From a candidate division KSB1 bacterium (lineage in GTDB: Bacteria > Zhuqueibacterota > Zhuqueibacteria > Residuimicrobiales > Krinioviventaceae): 64,000 bases of DNA. The notes beneath the pieces were generated by a model. That model ran no database searches, was not told the DNA's origin, and saw only the letters and a list, made by a program, of their open reading frames with translations. Both the position numbers and the translations under genes were made by a program. The stretch is from NCBI GenBank assembly GCA_034521575.1, contig JAXHMJ010000005.1, positions 1,860,001 through 1,924,000 of the forward strand. Direction: 5' to 3'. This document shows positions 18,092-26,593 of this stretch, piece by piece (position 1 is the first letter of the stretch; each line of letters opens with the position of its first letter).

Positions 18092-20086
18092 TTATTCAAC
18101 CGGCGTTAACGTACCGGCGAATCCGCCGGCGGACAGCAATGTCACGGTGATTTGAGAATCACGGGTCACGCGTTCATTTATGCTTCCGAATGATCGCTTG
18201 TTCATCCCGTCGGTAAACAAATTCAGCTTGTATTCCTGATCATCCAGAAAATCCAGATCCAGGCTCATTGATTTTTCATTAAATTCGCCGTTGATTCCCG
18301 CCAGATAATACACGCCGTCTTTCAGCCGCGCCAGCACAACAGAACGGCCCGGATATCCGTCGACAAAGCGGGTGTCATCCCAGCTCACCGGCACCTGTTT
18401 CAAAAAGCCGCGCACCTCCTGCGGCACCTTCTGCAGTCCCGCGATGCGGTCGGCAATATGCTGAATGCCGCACTGAAACACCACGGACAGCGCCAGTTCA
18501 TGCGCGTAACTGGTCACATGCGGGGTTTCCGGGGAATAATCCGAGAACGTCACCGGCGTATAGTCCATGGGACCGATGACATTGCGGGTGAACGGATACA
18601 CACTGTTCAGCCACACCGCGCGTTCGGCATACGGGGGATAGCTGTACAGCTCGGCGCCGCGCACCGACTCCATGGACAGCGCATTCGGATAGGTACGGTG
18701 CCAGCCGCGTGGAATGGTGCAGCCGTGCGTATTCACCACCAGATTAAAATCCGCCGCATCTTTAAAAATGTCAATATACAGATCAATCACTTGCTGTTTG
18801 TCGCTTTGAAAAAAATCGACTTTGATGCCCTTGACGCCCCAGTCGCTGATTTTTTGCATCTCCCGGCGCCGGATTTTCCGATCGTACATCAGGTCACGCG
18901 GTCCGGCGTTCATCACCCGCGTGTGCGGTCCGCCGGAATTGTACCACAGCAGAATACCCACATCTCTGCTGTTCGCATACTCGACCAGCTCCTCAATCGT
19001 GCCGCCTTCCATGATGTGCCAGTCCGCGTCCACCAGCGAGTATGTCCAGCCCATGTCCGCCGCCAGGTCCACATATTCTTTGAGTTTGTCATAGTTTCTT
19101 CCGCTGGAATGATCACCCCACCAGCTCCACGAGGCTTTGCCCGGTTCAATCCAGTCAGTGTTCTCCAGCACGGATTCGTCCGCCAGATGCGTCACCAGAT
19201 TTGACTCGACAACCGTCCCCAAATCATCTCCGATCACCGCCAGACGCCAGGGGGTCTCCCAGGGCAGCGTGGACGAGGGAGTGCGGTCCCACATGCCGTA
19301 GGCTTCCCAGTCGTGCGGAAATTCGATGCGGTACAGTCCGTCCGGCGCCTCCGCGGACAGATGCGCGCCACAGTATCCGCTATCCAGATTCGTTTCGCTC
19401 AGCAGCACCCACAGGCTGTCCGCTTCAAACAGCGCCGGAAATCCCCAGCCCGTGGACAGCGGCGGCGGATCGCCGATGGACAAATCCTTGATATACCCGT
19501 ATTCATAGGCGGGCGACCAGACGCCGAGCGTGTCGTACGGCTGCAGCCAGGCGCGGCCTTCATTCGGCAGATTAAACGAACTCCATTCACGTTCAACGGT
19601 GTATAGAGAATCGGATTGCTCCGGAAACACATACTTGTAAGCAATTCCGTCATTATAAGCGCGGAACACCACGTTCACCGGCGCAGTCTGATCATTCACC
19701 AGCTCAAGCGTCAATTCCCGGCATTCAACCTCATGCTGCAGCTGCTTGCCGGTGATCAGGGTATAGGACTGATTCAACATGCGCTCCGACTGACCGGCAT
19801 AGTTCAGATGAGTATAAAAAGTTTGATCCGCGCGCTGAATCCCCAGCGGCGAAGATTCAATCACCGTCCGTACATCGTCGCCGTGATACACAACCTGATA
19901 GCTCAGCATACCAGGTTGATGCGTGTCTCCGGCTGCGGCTCTTAGATCAATTTGGATCTCAAGCCGTCCATCGGGTGATTGGACGGACCACTGTGTCGGC
20001 CGCATCCCGCAGGACAACAACAGCGCAACACAAATCAGCAAAGACAACCGTATCATAATTTTCATCGTTCTTTTCCCTAATTTCAT
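18092..20086 (-). CDS. GH97 family glycosidase, lipoprotein
   Basis: A 664-residue protein with a lipoprotein signal (LLICVALLLSCGM). It has the GH97 layout: an N-terminal beta-sandwich (about 30-290), a TIM barrel and a C-terminal sandwich. WSWWGDHSSGRNYDKLKEYV near 321 opens the barrel. GVKGIKVDFFQSD has Asp424 where retaining GH97 alpha-galactosidases place their nucleophile, which argues against the inverting glucosidase type. MESVRGAE near 472 and WDDTRFVDGYPG near the end are further family marks. The enzyme probably removes alpha-galactosyl or similar units in the periplasm. The ATG at 20086 overlaps the upstream GH78 stop (ATGA); an ATG at 20065 preceded by AGGGA is an equally good start. 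Confidence 0.9.
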   Translation of the reverse strand: MKLGKRTMKIMIRLSLLICVALLLSCGMRPTQWSVQSPDGRLEIQIDLRAAAGDTHQPGMLSYQVVYHGDDVRTVIESSPLGIQRADQTFYTHLNYAGQSERMLNQSYTLITGKQLQHEVECRELTLELVNDQTAPVNVVFRAYNDGIAYKYVFPEQSDSLYTVEREWSSFNLPNEGRAWLQPYDTLGVWSPAYEYGYIKDLSIGDPPPLSTGWGFPALFEADSLWVLLSETNLDSGYCGAHLSAEAPDGLYRIEFPHDWEAYGMWDRTPSSTLPWETPWRLAVIGDDLGTVVESNLVTHLADESVLENTDWIEPGKASWSWWGDHSSGRNYDKLKEYVDLAADMGWTYSLVDADWHIMEGGTIEELVEYANSRDVGILLWYNSGGPHTRVMNAGPRDLMYDRKIRRREMQKISDWGVKGIKVDFFQSDKQQVIDLYIDIFKDAADFNLVVNTHGCTIPRGWHRTYPNALSMESVRGAELYSYPPYAERAVWLNSVYPFTRNVIGPMDYTPVTFSDYSPETPHVTSYAHELALSVVFQCGIQHIADRIAGLQKVPQEVRGFLKQVPVSWDDTRFVDGYPGRSVVLARLKDGVYYLAGINGEFNEKSMSLDLDFLDDQEYKLNLFTDGMNKRSFGSINERVTRDSQITVTLLSAGGFAGTLTPVE

Positions 20087-22477
20087 TCAAGCAAAAGTTT
20101 ATTGTTCCCGGATTCAAGTGGATAGATTTGCTCCTTGTAAATGAATCGGCCTGACAGCGACACGGGCAACGTTATTTCAGCGGTATAGGTATCCGGGTCC
20201 GTTTTTTTGTAATGCACAGAGATCACGCCAAGAGGATGAACACAGCGTCCCTCGATCGTTTCCAGATCACCCGGCTGCGGCTGAATGACAACACGTTTAA
20301 ATCCCGGGGATGCCGGGGCAATACCGCAGGTGATGTTCAGAAAATCAAACAGCGGATGCGCGCTCCAGGCGTGGCAGTCCGAGCGCCCCTCCACACCATG
20401 CTCGGGAAAGGTGGTCATGCCGTTATCCAGACAGCGTTTCCATTTGCCCAGCAGATTCAACATCTCGCCGCCGCGTCCGGCCTGTTTCAGGGCCTGAAAC
20501 ACATAAAAATCAAAATACAGCGTGGTTTCCGCCAGATCCGGATCGTGGATCAAAGCATCGGCAATTGTTGCCTGCAGCGAATCCGGGACCGCTTGCGCCA
20601 GGATGGCCAGACTGTTGGTGTGTTTGGTGTAGAGAGTTTTGTTCGGCGTCTCGGCAAACAACTGCCGCGACTCGTCGTAACAGGTTTCCCGGACCGCCCC
20701 CTTGATGCGCCGGGACAGTTCGCGATATTGCAACGGTTCACAGTCATGCCCGAAATACTGGAACAGCTCTGCAGCCAAATCCAGGGTCTGCGCGAACAGC
20801 AGACTGATGTGCGCCGAATTTCCCTCAAGAACACCCGGCGGTGACCCGGCTTTGAATTCCTTGACCCCGCCGTCAATATGATTCCAGAACGGCAGCGGCC
20901 CGAGCAGTCCGGTGTCATTTAGTTTGTCCGTGAACCAGCTCAGGATAAACCGCATCTGCGGCAGTCTGGATTCGACAAAGTCAAAATCATCCACATACAT
21001 AAAATAATCATGCGTCATCTGAATCAGCAGCAGGGAGAACGGCGGAATAATCTGCACGCCGGCGGACGGATGGCTGCTTTGGGTCAGGCCCATGGGCTGC
21101 ATTGAGTGATAAAACTGATTTAGAGCGTGCCGGGCCAGACGTGAATCGCCGGTCAGGGTATAGGAGATCAACGCCTGAATGCGCGTATCGCCGATATACT
21201 GCAGCTGTTCGTAATAGGGACAGTCCATATAGGTTTCCAGCGCACACAGCCGCGCCGTACGCCAGGAGGCCGTCCAGATCTGATTCAGGGTATCCCGGTC
21301 TGCCGTAAAGCCGCCCCTCTGTTCAAACGGATACGCGGTAAACCGGTTGTGCATGTCATGGATCACCAGCGGCTCATCGCCGGTGTCAATGACGAGTTTG
21401 ACATAGCGGAACACCCGCAGCCAGAGCGGCTCAAAGTCCCGGTTCTCACCGCCGTCCGGGATAAACACATCATAATAGCCCTTCATCTCTTTACCCTGCC
21501 ACACATCGCGGTTGCCTTTGCTGCCGTCCGGATTGAACAGCGCCTCCTGATACAGAATTTTGATCCGCGCGCCGCGGCCGCCGCTGACGGTTAACTGCGG
21601 AACGCCCATGGTCAGGCTGCCGTGATCGAGGAGAATCTCGATATGCGAATTTGCCGGACAGTCGACCGCCTTGAATTCCCCAAACGACGCCATGCCGCTC
21701 ACGCTCACCGCCGCTCCGACGGGCTCCTGCTGTTCCTGCATCAACGGGATGGGGCGCGGTTGCAAATACCAGGGCGTGCCGTGCCAGGTGTTCAAACCGG
21801 TTCGCTGACCTTTGCCGATGCGTTGAACGGCTGTCCAGTCAGAATCATCAAATTCAGGTGAATGCCAACCCCGGGCATGCGTCCGGCCGTCCAGACGCTC
21901 CGTGGCGCCGGCGATATATCCGCCGCCCACCTGCCGGGACGAGTGCGGGATAAATTCATAGCCGGGATCGCGAAACACCCGCCAGGTCGAATCCGTGATC
22001 AGATGACAGCCATCGCCGCTGCGGCCGTCACAGATCAACGCCGTACGCTGACTGATCTGCCGCGCCCCCCGGTGCGCTCCCTGGTTCCAGACCTGTACGG
22101 CGATCAGGTTGTCGCCCGGCTGCAGATGATCGGACAGTTCGATAGGTATCGTAATACCAGTGATGCAGATCCCCGACCGCCGGTCCGAATCCGATATAGG
22201 AGCCGTTCACATACAGTTTGTAACGGTTGTCCGCGGATATGTGCAGGACAAACGAGTCCGGTTCTGATCTCAGAGCAAACCTCTTGCGAAAATAAAACAC
22301 ACCGGCATCATCACCGTCGTATTCCGGATGTACGATCCAGTCGGCGACATCAGGATTGTTCAGATCCGCCGGATCCGCAATAAACGGATTCTCTGCATAC
22401 AGGCCAGTGGAACATATAAACGGTACAGCAAAATAAAAAAACCGGTATATAAAAATTCTTTTAGGGATGAGGAACAT
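20083..22477 (-). CDS. Alpha-L-rhamnosidase-like enzyme (GH78), one apparent frameshift
   Basis: The N-terminus MFLIPKRIFIYRFFYF to STGLYAENPF is a signal peptide. It is followed by a lectin-like region (VADWIVHPE, then ISADNRYKLYVNGSYIG) typical of GH78. Between about 22145 and 22160 the frame changes by one base. The continuation IPIELSDHLQPGDNLIAVQVW is found in the other frame, which runs on through the catalytic barrel. That part has DCPYYEQLQYIGDTRIQ and ends with a beta-sandwich (IYPLESGNNKLLLE). The predicted role is removal of terminal alpha-L-rhamnose. One extra base accounts for the break, so this is either a sequencing error or a recent inactivation. The longer reading frame upstream of 22477 lacks a good start and I do not use it. 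Confidence 0.82.
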
Positions 22478-22930
22478 GATTTCGAGCGGTTTCAAACAGG
22501 GTCTAAACAGCCGCCGATCTCTGAAAACAATTGATCCTGCCGTTTTTTTCCGAACCCGCCCCACCGTAGTGTTGAGGCAATCCCGCCGCTTCATACACAC
22601 CTCGTATCCGTTGTAGACTCGAAGGTTTTCGAAACCCGATCCGCGAAACCGGGGTACCATTCGTTTCGAATTCTGCAAACCAACCTGATTTTTGATGAAC
22701 ATCAATCATTTCTATTATACAAATTATAATATAAAAAAAATAGTAAAAAATGATAAAAAACAATGCCAAAGACCGGGTTGCCCCCACATAACAGTACAGC
22801 CGTAACTAGCGGCGCTCGGCCTCCCGAAACCCGGTTCGCCGGCAGGTAAAACCGCTGTGAAAGACTCCGGGCAGCCGGACAGAATCCCCGAAACCGTTTT
22901 TTATCCTGCCCCCCGGGCACGCTTGTAATG

Positions 22931-22976
22931 TAGGCCGACCAGTGGGTCGGCCCGCAGGACAACCCAATGGCTCTGA
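22931..22976. repeat. Family A hairpin repeat, copy 1
   Basis: GGCCGACC and GGTCGGCC form an eight-base-pair stem around AGTG, followed by the shared tail CCGCAGGACAA. The same unit recurs near 24178, 24791, 25484, 26756 and 28205, always between toxin-antitoxin genes. Confidence 0.75.
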
Positions 22977-23097
22977 ATGACACATTTGCCGATGAAAATA
23001 TCAGACACAGAAGGGGCTGTTAAATCCGTTCCGGTTGCAAAACTCCATTTTGCAGCCCGCTGCCCCGGTCACGCGAGTATGAGCGATCTCCTTTCCC

Positions 23098-23207
23098 CGG
23101 CCAAACCTCGGAGTTGTGAAAAAATCAGAGACCGACCGGTTCACAGCCGCGCGCTTTGGCACGTGGACCCGGATATCCCTCAACCCCGCTTGAGGGGGCG
23201 TCAGCCG
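23098..23207. repeat. Family C repeat, copy 1 (diverged)
   Basis: A mosaic of short inverted repeats. It has a CGCGCTTTGGCACG core (CGCGCTTTAGCGCG in the other copies) and a CCCCGCTTGAGGGG hairpin. It matches the units at 24694 and 28443 in order and spacing. Confidence 0.6.
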
Positions 23208-23312
23208 CCGCTGAACCGCAGCAGCACCATACAGATACAGACCGGCTCCCCACCTCTCGTTCCGCCGGTCCCCCGGCGGAATGCAGCCCGGACCCTCTGC
23301 GTCCCGGGAGGG
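23206..23312. repeat. Family B repeat, copy 1
   Basis: About 105 bases running from GCCGCTGAACCGCAGCA, through TTCCGCCGG..CCGGCGGAA (a hairpin), to CTCTGCGTCCCGGGA. Near-identical units lie at 28612 and 30511, and shorter ones at 24378, 29921 and 44983. Confidence 0.75.
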
Positions 23313-23348
23313 CCGGGACCCTGAATAAAAAGATATTTTTATAGCAGC

Positions 23349-23610
23349 CTACTCGTGGTTCTTTAACATTCTTTCATAATCATCATGGGAACCAATCCAA
23401 ACCCAAATGAAATCGCTATCCCGTTTCACAGCCAGTGCTCGCATACGATAAGCCTATCCTTACAGACCAAAATTTTCCAATCTTTTTAAAATGCAGTGAT
23501 GAATGAACGGGATTGTCTTTCAGTAAATCAAAATTTTTATCTGCGGCTTTTTTGATTTCAGGTTTGAGCTTTTCATAACATTAGCGGAATCTTTTCGTTG
23601 TTTAATGCAT
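23349..23610 (-). pseudogene. ParE/RelE-like toxin relic, copy 1
   Basis: Translation from the ATG 12 bases after the antitoxin stop gives a recognisable small toxin. It includes RFRQCYEKLKPEIKKAAD, then HSSLHFKKIGKFWSVRIGLS and, in another frame, IWVWIGSHDDYERMLKNHE. It is a member of the ParE-like group in which 'HPSLHFK..YSVRI..NYRAL' is conserved. It is broken by TAA at codon 3, TAA in RFR(stop)CYE, and a frameshift after RIGLSYA. It cannot encode a working toxin. The paired antitoxin upstream is intact. Confidence 0.8.
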
Positions 23611-23621
23611 GCCCCCGGGCC

Positions 23622-23813
23622 CTATAACTCACCATAGTCCTTTTCATTCCGGGCTTCATTGATCAAGAAATCTAATTCCCCGGACTCTGAATCTTTTTTA
23701 ATTTTTTTATCCCATTTCTGGTTTTCCTTGAGATAAAACCATTTACGCAATTTCTTATACTCATCTTCCGGCAAGGATTCTATCTCTTTTTCTAACTGTT
23801 CTACACTTTTCAT
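23622..23813 (-). CDS. Small antitoxin of a ParE-like toxin-antitoxin pair, copy 1
   Basis: A 63-residue, highly charged protein starting MKSVEQLEKEIESLPEDEY and ending INEARNEKDYGEL. It matches the pattern of short antitoxins ('ELEKQIEALPPEEFEQLAQWF...') that precede ParE/RelE-type toxins. The ATG at 23813 has GGAG seven bases upstream, so I prefer it to the one six codons earlier. The toxin it should neutralise, 12 bases downstream, is inactivated. A close paralogue lies at 25182. No DNA-binding domain is evident. Confidence 0.75.
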   Translation of the reverse strand: MKSVEQLEKEIESLPEDEYKKLRKWFYLKENQKWDKKIKKDSESGELDFLINEARNEKDYGEL

Positions 23814-23882
23814 ACAAACTCTCCAAATCATGTACAGGAACTTTTAAAATATTCAATCAAATGCAAGAAGAATGTTTGAGGT

Positions 23883-24089
23883 TCAATCTGCAAAGCATCC
23901 ATCGCGTTTGAGTTCCTCCATAACCCGGCTATGAGGGATGGGTTCTTCTTCACGCCGCTCTGCTAGTGCAGTCAAATCATGAATATCTTCGACCAACTGC
24001 TCGTATTCCTCAATAGAAAGAATCACAGCCCGTTTTTTGCCCTGCTTGTCCACAATAAATTTCGAATTTATATTTTTCTGCACATTCAT
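23883..24089 (-). CDS. Phd/YefM-type antitoxin, orphan copy 1
   Basis: About 68 residues: MNVQKNINSKFIVDKQGKK, then VILSIEEYEQLVEDIHDL and RREEEPIPHSRVMEELK. This is the Phd/YefM-type 'D..G....V.LS.eEYE.L.E' architecture. AAGGAGG precedes the start. The downstream toxin frame, which should begin MDIYQIEWKK as at 25919, is cut after about seven codons (MDALQIE). The junction is the same as in the copy at 29536, so the antitoxin is an orphan. Nearly identical proteins are encoded at 25900 (interrupted) and 29536. Confidence 0.78.
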   Translation of the reverse strand: MNVQKNINSKFIVDKQGKKRAVILSIEEYEQLVEDIHDLTALAERREEEPIPHSRVMEELKRDGCFAD

Positions 24090-24177
24090 CATGACCTCCT
24101 TAAAAAAAGATACAATCAAAAATATAAAATATTTGAAATAAAGAAAAGGATTTCTTTTTGTGGCATTGACAGGAAAG

Positions 24178-24223
24178 TAGGCCGTCCAGTTGGTCGGCCC
24201 GGAGGACAAACCAAAGGCTCCGG
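24178..24223. repeat. Family A hairpin repeat, copy 2
   Basis: GGCCGTCCAGTTGGTCGGCC is followed by CGGAGGACAAACC. The surrounding 110 bases (about 24140-24255) also match 25448-25560, so the repeat moved or was duplicated together with flanking DNA. Confidence 0.75.
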
Positions 24224-24693
24224 ACTCTCCTGCAGCCCACAATGAACAATTACAATCCAGTCCTGATTTTTTGCCGGAATGCGTCGCTAGCGCGCTCTAC
24301 CAAGTCTCCCGCAAGCCTGAAGCACATACCGGTGAACCAGCCTGCCGGCACATATGCACCGCCGCATCCTGGGATAGATATGTTTCCCGTTCCGCCAGTC
24401 TTCAGCGGAATGACACTGGGGGCTAAAGCCCCCGCGAAAAAGTGGTGTGTGGGGGATATCATTCACCCTCGAGCTAAAGCTCGGGGCTATGAAAAAAATT
24501 AGCAGCTGATCACTATTTCCCCTGATATAAGCAGCTTTTCAAATAAAATCCCCGGGCCATGAATAAATATCCAAACAACTTGAGGGTATTATTCGGTTCA
24601 TGGCCGCACGCTCTGCCTCTGGATTCAAAATCATCTTTGGCGCAATCCAGGGGATGAAAACCCCAAGGGGTCTGCTTACCAACAGTGTTTCCC

Positions 24694-24770
24694 ATTTCAT
24701 AGCCACGCGCTTTAGCGCGTGGTCCTCAGTATCCCCCGGCACCCTTGAGAGGAGCTTTAGCCCCCAGTCA
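24694..24770. repeat. Family C repeat, copy 2
   Basis: The core CCACGCGCTTTAGCGCGTGG is a nine-base-pair hairpin with a TT loop. CCCTTGAGAGGAG and a GCTTTAGCCCCC tail follow. The matching 5' half (CGAGCTAAAGCTCGGGGCTA) lies about 200 bases away at 24467. Confidence 0.7.
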
Positions 24771-24790
24771 TAAAATGATACTTTGATTGC

Positions 24791-24836
24791 TTTAGACCGA
24801 CCAGTTAGTCGGCCCGGAGGACAAGCCGGAGGCTCG
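24791..24836. repeat. Family A hairpin repeat, copy 3
   Basis: GACCGACCAGTTAGTCGGCC is followed by CGGAGGACAAGCC, with a weaker stem than the other copies. It continues into GAAATCACACGCTTTGCGG, which is also found after the copy at 28205. Confidence 0.7.
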
Positions 24837-24918
24837 AAATCACACGCTTTGCGGCAAAAATATCAAACACGTGATGCTCTGGTAAATTTGTTCTGGTTTG
24901 ATATGATAGTCCAAATAT

Positions 24919-25170
24919 TTATTTAAGCATTCTTTCATAATCATCATGTGTACCGATCCAAACCCAAATATAGTCACTATCTCTTTTTACAGCAAGTGCA
25001 CGGTGGGATAAGCCTATTCTTACAGACCAGAATTTCCCAATCTTTTTAAAATGCAATGATGAATGAAGAGGATCTTCTTTTAGTAAAGAAAAATTTTTGT
25101 CTGCTACTTTTTGAATTTCAGGCTGGAGTTTCTCATAACATTGTCGGAATCAAAAAGTGGTTTTATGCAT
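24919..25170 (-). pseudogene. ParE/RelE-like toxin relic, copy 2
   Basis: The frame after the antitoxin encodes a complete small toxin (FRQCYEKLQPEIQKVADKN, HSSLHFKKIGKFWSVRIGLS, HRALAVKRDSDYIWVWIG, HDDYERMLK). A TGA replaces codon 7, at 25150-25152. No alternative start follows the stop within the next codons. It is the least damaged of three copies of this toxin in the window. A single sequencing error could account for it, although the other two copies are clearly dead. Confidence 0.75.
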
Positions 25171-25181
25171 AATGCCGGGCC

Positions 25182-25373
25182 TTATAATTCGCCATAGTCC
25201 TTCTCATTCCGTGCTTCATTGATCAAAAAGTTCAATTTTCCAGACTTTGAGTTCTCTTTTATTTCATTATCCCATCTCTCATTCTCTTTGAGATAAAACC
25301 ATTGACGTAATTCCTCATATTCATCTTCCGGCAAAGATTCTATCTCTTTTTCTAACTGTTGAACACGTTTCAT
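25182..25373 (-). CDS. Small antitoxin of a ParE-like pair, copy 2
   Basis: A 63-residue protein starting MKRVQQLEKEIESLPEDEY, identical in layout to the copy at 23622 and sharing the end INEARNEKDYGEL. GGAG lies upstream. The spacing of 12 bases to the toxin start is also the same, so the two loci are duplicates that have since diverged. The antitoxin remains open while the toxin has an internal stop. Confidence 0.78.
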   Translation of the reverse strand: MKRVQQLEKEIESLPEDEYEELRQWFYLKENERWDNEIKENSKSGKLNFLINEARNEKDYGEL

Positions 25374-25483
25374 ACAAACACTCCAAATAATATACTTGAT
25401 CTATTATACTGTTAAAATATGATATAAAAATATAAAATTCCTGAACTAAACAAAAGGGATTTCTTTTTGCGACATTGACATGT

Positions 25484-25530
25484 TGGCCGTCCAGTTGGTC
25501 GGCCCGGAGGACAAACCAGAAACTCCGGAC
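25484..25530. repeat. Family A hairpin repeat, copy 4
   Basis: GGCCGTCCAGTTGGTCGGCC is followed by CGGAGGACAAACC. It is nearly identical to the copy at 24178, including flanking sequence. Confidence 0.75.
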
Positions 25531-25652
25531 TATTTTGCAGCACACAATGAACAATATACAATGAACATTGATCATTGTAAAAGTAGTAATCCAGTTTGCA
25601 GTCGGTCAATTTTCTGTAAACTCCCCTGGCCGGCAATCAAAAAACCCGCCGA

Positions 25653-25919
25653 TTAAAAAGTGTTATATACATCTTTTCGATGAGCAATTCGAATAATATA
25701 AATCCGCAGGATAGCATCGGATATCTCATAAACAATTCTATAATTACCTGCGCGTATTCGGTAAAAATACTCACTACCCCTTAATTTACGCACACCATCT
25801 GGTCTTGGATTAACAGCGAGCGCGTGGATTTTTTCCAGTATTTTAGGGATATTTGATTTATCAATTTTTTGTATTTCTTTAAGAGCTGATTTTTTCCATT
25901 CAATCTGATATATATCCAT
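25653..25919 (-). CDS. RelE/ParE-family toxin
   Basis: An 88-residue protein starting MDIYQIEWKKSALKEIQKI. It has NPRPDGVRKLRGSEYFYRIR, GNYRIVYEISD and IIRIAHRKDVY, the standard RelE signature. Family members are ribosome-dependent mRNA endonucleases or gyrase poisons. The start overlaps the antitoxin's last 20 bases. No inactivating change is visible in the toxin, yet its antitoxin gene has an in-frame TAG. Survival would then require antitoxin from one of the two orphan homologues in this window or readthrough (inference). Confidence 0.88.
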   Translation of the reverse strand: MDIYQIEWKKSALKEIQKIDKSNIPKILEKIHALAVNPRPDGVRKLRGSEYFYRIRAGNYRIVYEISDAILRIYIIRIAHRKDVYNTF

Positions 25920-26109
25920 CGCGTTTGAGTTCCTCCAAAACCCGGCTATGAGGGATGATTTCTTCTTCACGCCGCTCTCGCTAGCGTGCAGTCAAATCAT
26001 GAATATCTTCCACCAGCTGCTCGTATTCCTCAATAGAAAGGATCACAGCCCGTTTTTTGCCCTGCTTGTCCACAATAAATTCCGGATTTATATGTTTCAG
26101 CACATTCAT
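25900..26109 (-). pseudogene. Phd/YefM-type antitoxin interrupted by TAG
   Basis: It begins MNVLKHINPEFIVDKQGKK and continues VILSIEEYEQLVEDIHDLTA as in the two orphan copies. It then reads CGC TAG CGA where they read CTA GCA. Three extra bases keep the frame but create the stop at 25981-25983. Downstream codons (RREEEIIPHSRVLEELK) remain intact to the natural end, which overlaps the RelE start. About 45 of 69 residues would be made, lacking the toxin-wrapping C-terminal part. AAGGAGG precedes the start. Confidence 0.78.
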
Positions 26110-26192
26110 CATGACCTCCTTTAAAAAAGATATAAACAAAAATATGAAATTTTTGAAATAAACAAAAGGATTTCTTTCCTATTCAGCGGTTT

Positions 26193-26235
26193 CCCAATTT
26201 ACGGCAATACTGGACGCCTTTTGCCGTAAATTGGG
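26193..26235. repeat. Perfect 15-bp inverted repeat upstream of the antitoxin
   Basis: CCCAATTTACGGCAA pairs perfectly with TTGCCGTAAATTGGG across a 13-base loop. A decayed copy of the same structure lies at 29812-29855, upstream of the antitoxin at 29536. It may be a terminator-like or mobile-element end structure; no T-run follows directly. Confidence 0.6.
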
Positions 26236-26270
26236 TCTGAAATGATATTTTAATTCCCTGCTCGCAGATA

Positions 26271-26432
26271 GATATCAAGTATATTGCGGATAATTTTGCT
26301 CAAGCCATATTTTAATATCATCATATAATTTTCGGGTGGTCTGGATGAGTTCATTTACCTCTGTCTCAGAGATCAGACCGGCTGTATCATAATCGCTCTT
26401 ATTTCTCCTGCAAAGATTTCGAATTCATGTGA
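26271..26432 (-). pseudogene. HEPN-domain protein relic (C-terminal end), copy 1
   Basis: After a GGGAGG and ATG that still look like a start, the frame breaks. RRNKSDYDTAGLISETEVNE continues in the +1 frame and ends IKIWLEQNYPQYT, the tail of a HEPN domain. The body of the domain has been deleted. Together with the preceding relic it marks a dead MNT/HEPN pair. The same remains occur at 30185. Confidence 0.55.
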
Positions 26433-26564
26433 CCTCCCGATTACAAACATGTTTTCCCCGGCGAGCAACGAACGAAGGAAATGATTTTTATTTTTCAACT
26501 GTTGCAGAAATTCCTGTTTTGAAAATATAGAGTAATTGACTTGCCGCTGCAGAATCTCTTCCAT
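26373..26564 (-). pseudogene. MNT-type nucleotidyltransferase relic (C-terminal part), copy 1
   Basis: The frame starts MEEILQRQVNYSIFSKQEF and runs through HFLRSLLAGENMFVIG. This matches the C-terminal part of nucleotidyltransferases of MNT/HEPN modules ('VNYVVYSREEF...FLREVLAGPKIFLIG'). The catalytic GSxxxG...DxD region is missing. The last codons run into the downstream HEPN remnant in a wrong frame. A second copy lies at 30185-30415. An inverted repeat (TTGTTCTA/TAGAACAA) abuts the ATG and may be the old operator. Confidence 0.6.
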
Positions 26565-26584
26565 TGTTCTAAATATTAGAACAA
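26564..26584. promoter_or_regulatory. Inverted repeat abutting the MNT relic start, possible operator
   Basis: TTGTTCTA and TAGAACAA are perfect arms around AATAT; the left arm's first base is the first base of the relic's ATG (complement). The position is suited to autoregulation by a DNA-binding domain now lost. Confidence 0.4.
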
Positions 26585-26593
26585 TTTAGCCAT

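Larger units (their letters stand above)
22478..23348. other. Gene-free stretch rich in hairpin repeats
   Basis: No coding frame here resembles a protein. The stretch holds one copy each of three repeat families described separately (near 22931, 23098 and 23206). The rest is AT-rich just upstream of the GH78 gene (22690-22760), where a promoter for the glycan block could lie, although I see no convincing -35/-10 pair. Confidence 0.6.
24256..24918. other. Gene-free repeat-rich stretch
   Basis: No credible gene. It holds a short family B piece near 24378, half of a family C unit near 24466, a full family C unit at 24694 and a family A hairpin at 24791. Between 24510 and 24690 I see nothing recognisable. 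Confidence 0.6.

Noticed and set aside
22478-22705. N-terminal extension of the GH78 frame
   Set aside because: The extra 76 codons are Arg/Cys-rich, precede the signal peptide and lack a family match; the ATG at 22477 is the sensible start.
24513-24742. Short minus-strand frames in the repeat stretch
   Set aside because: They run through family C repeats and contain no recognisable domain.
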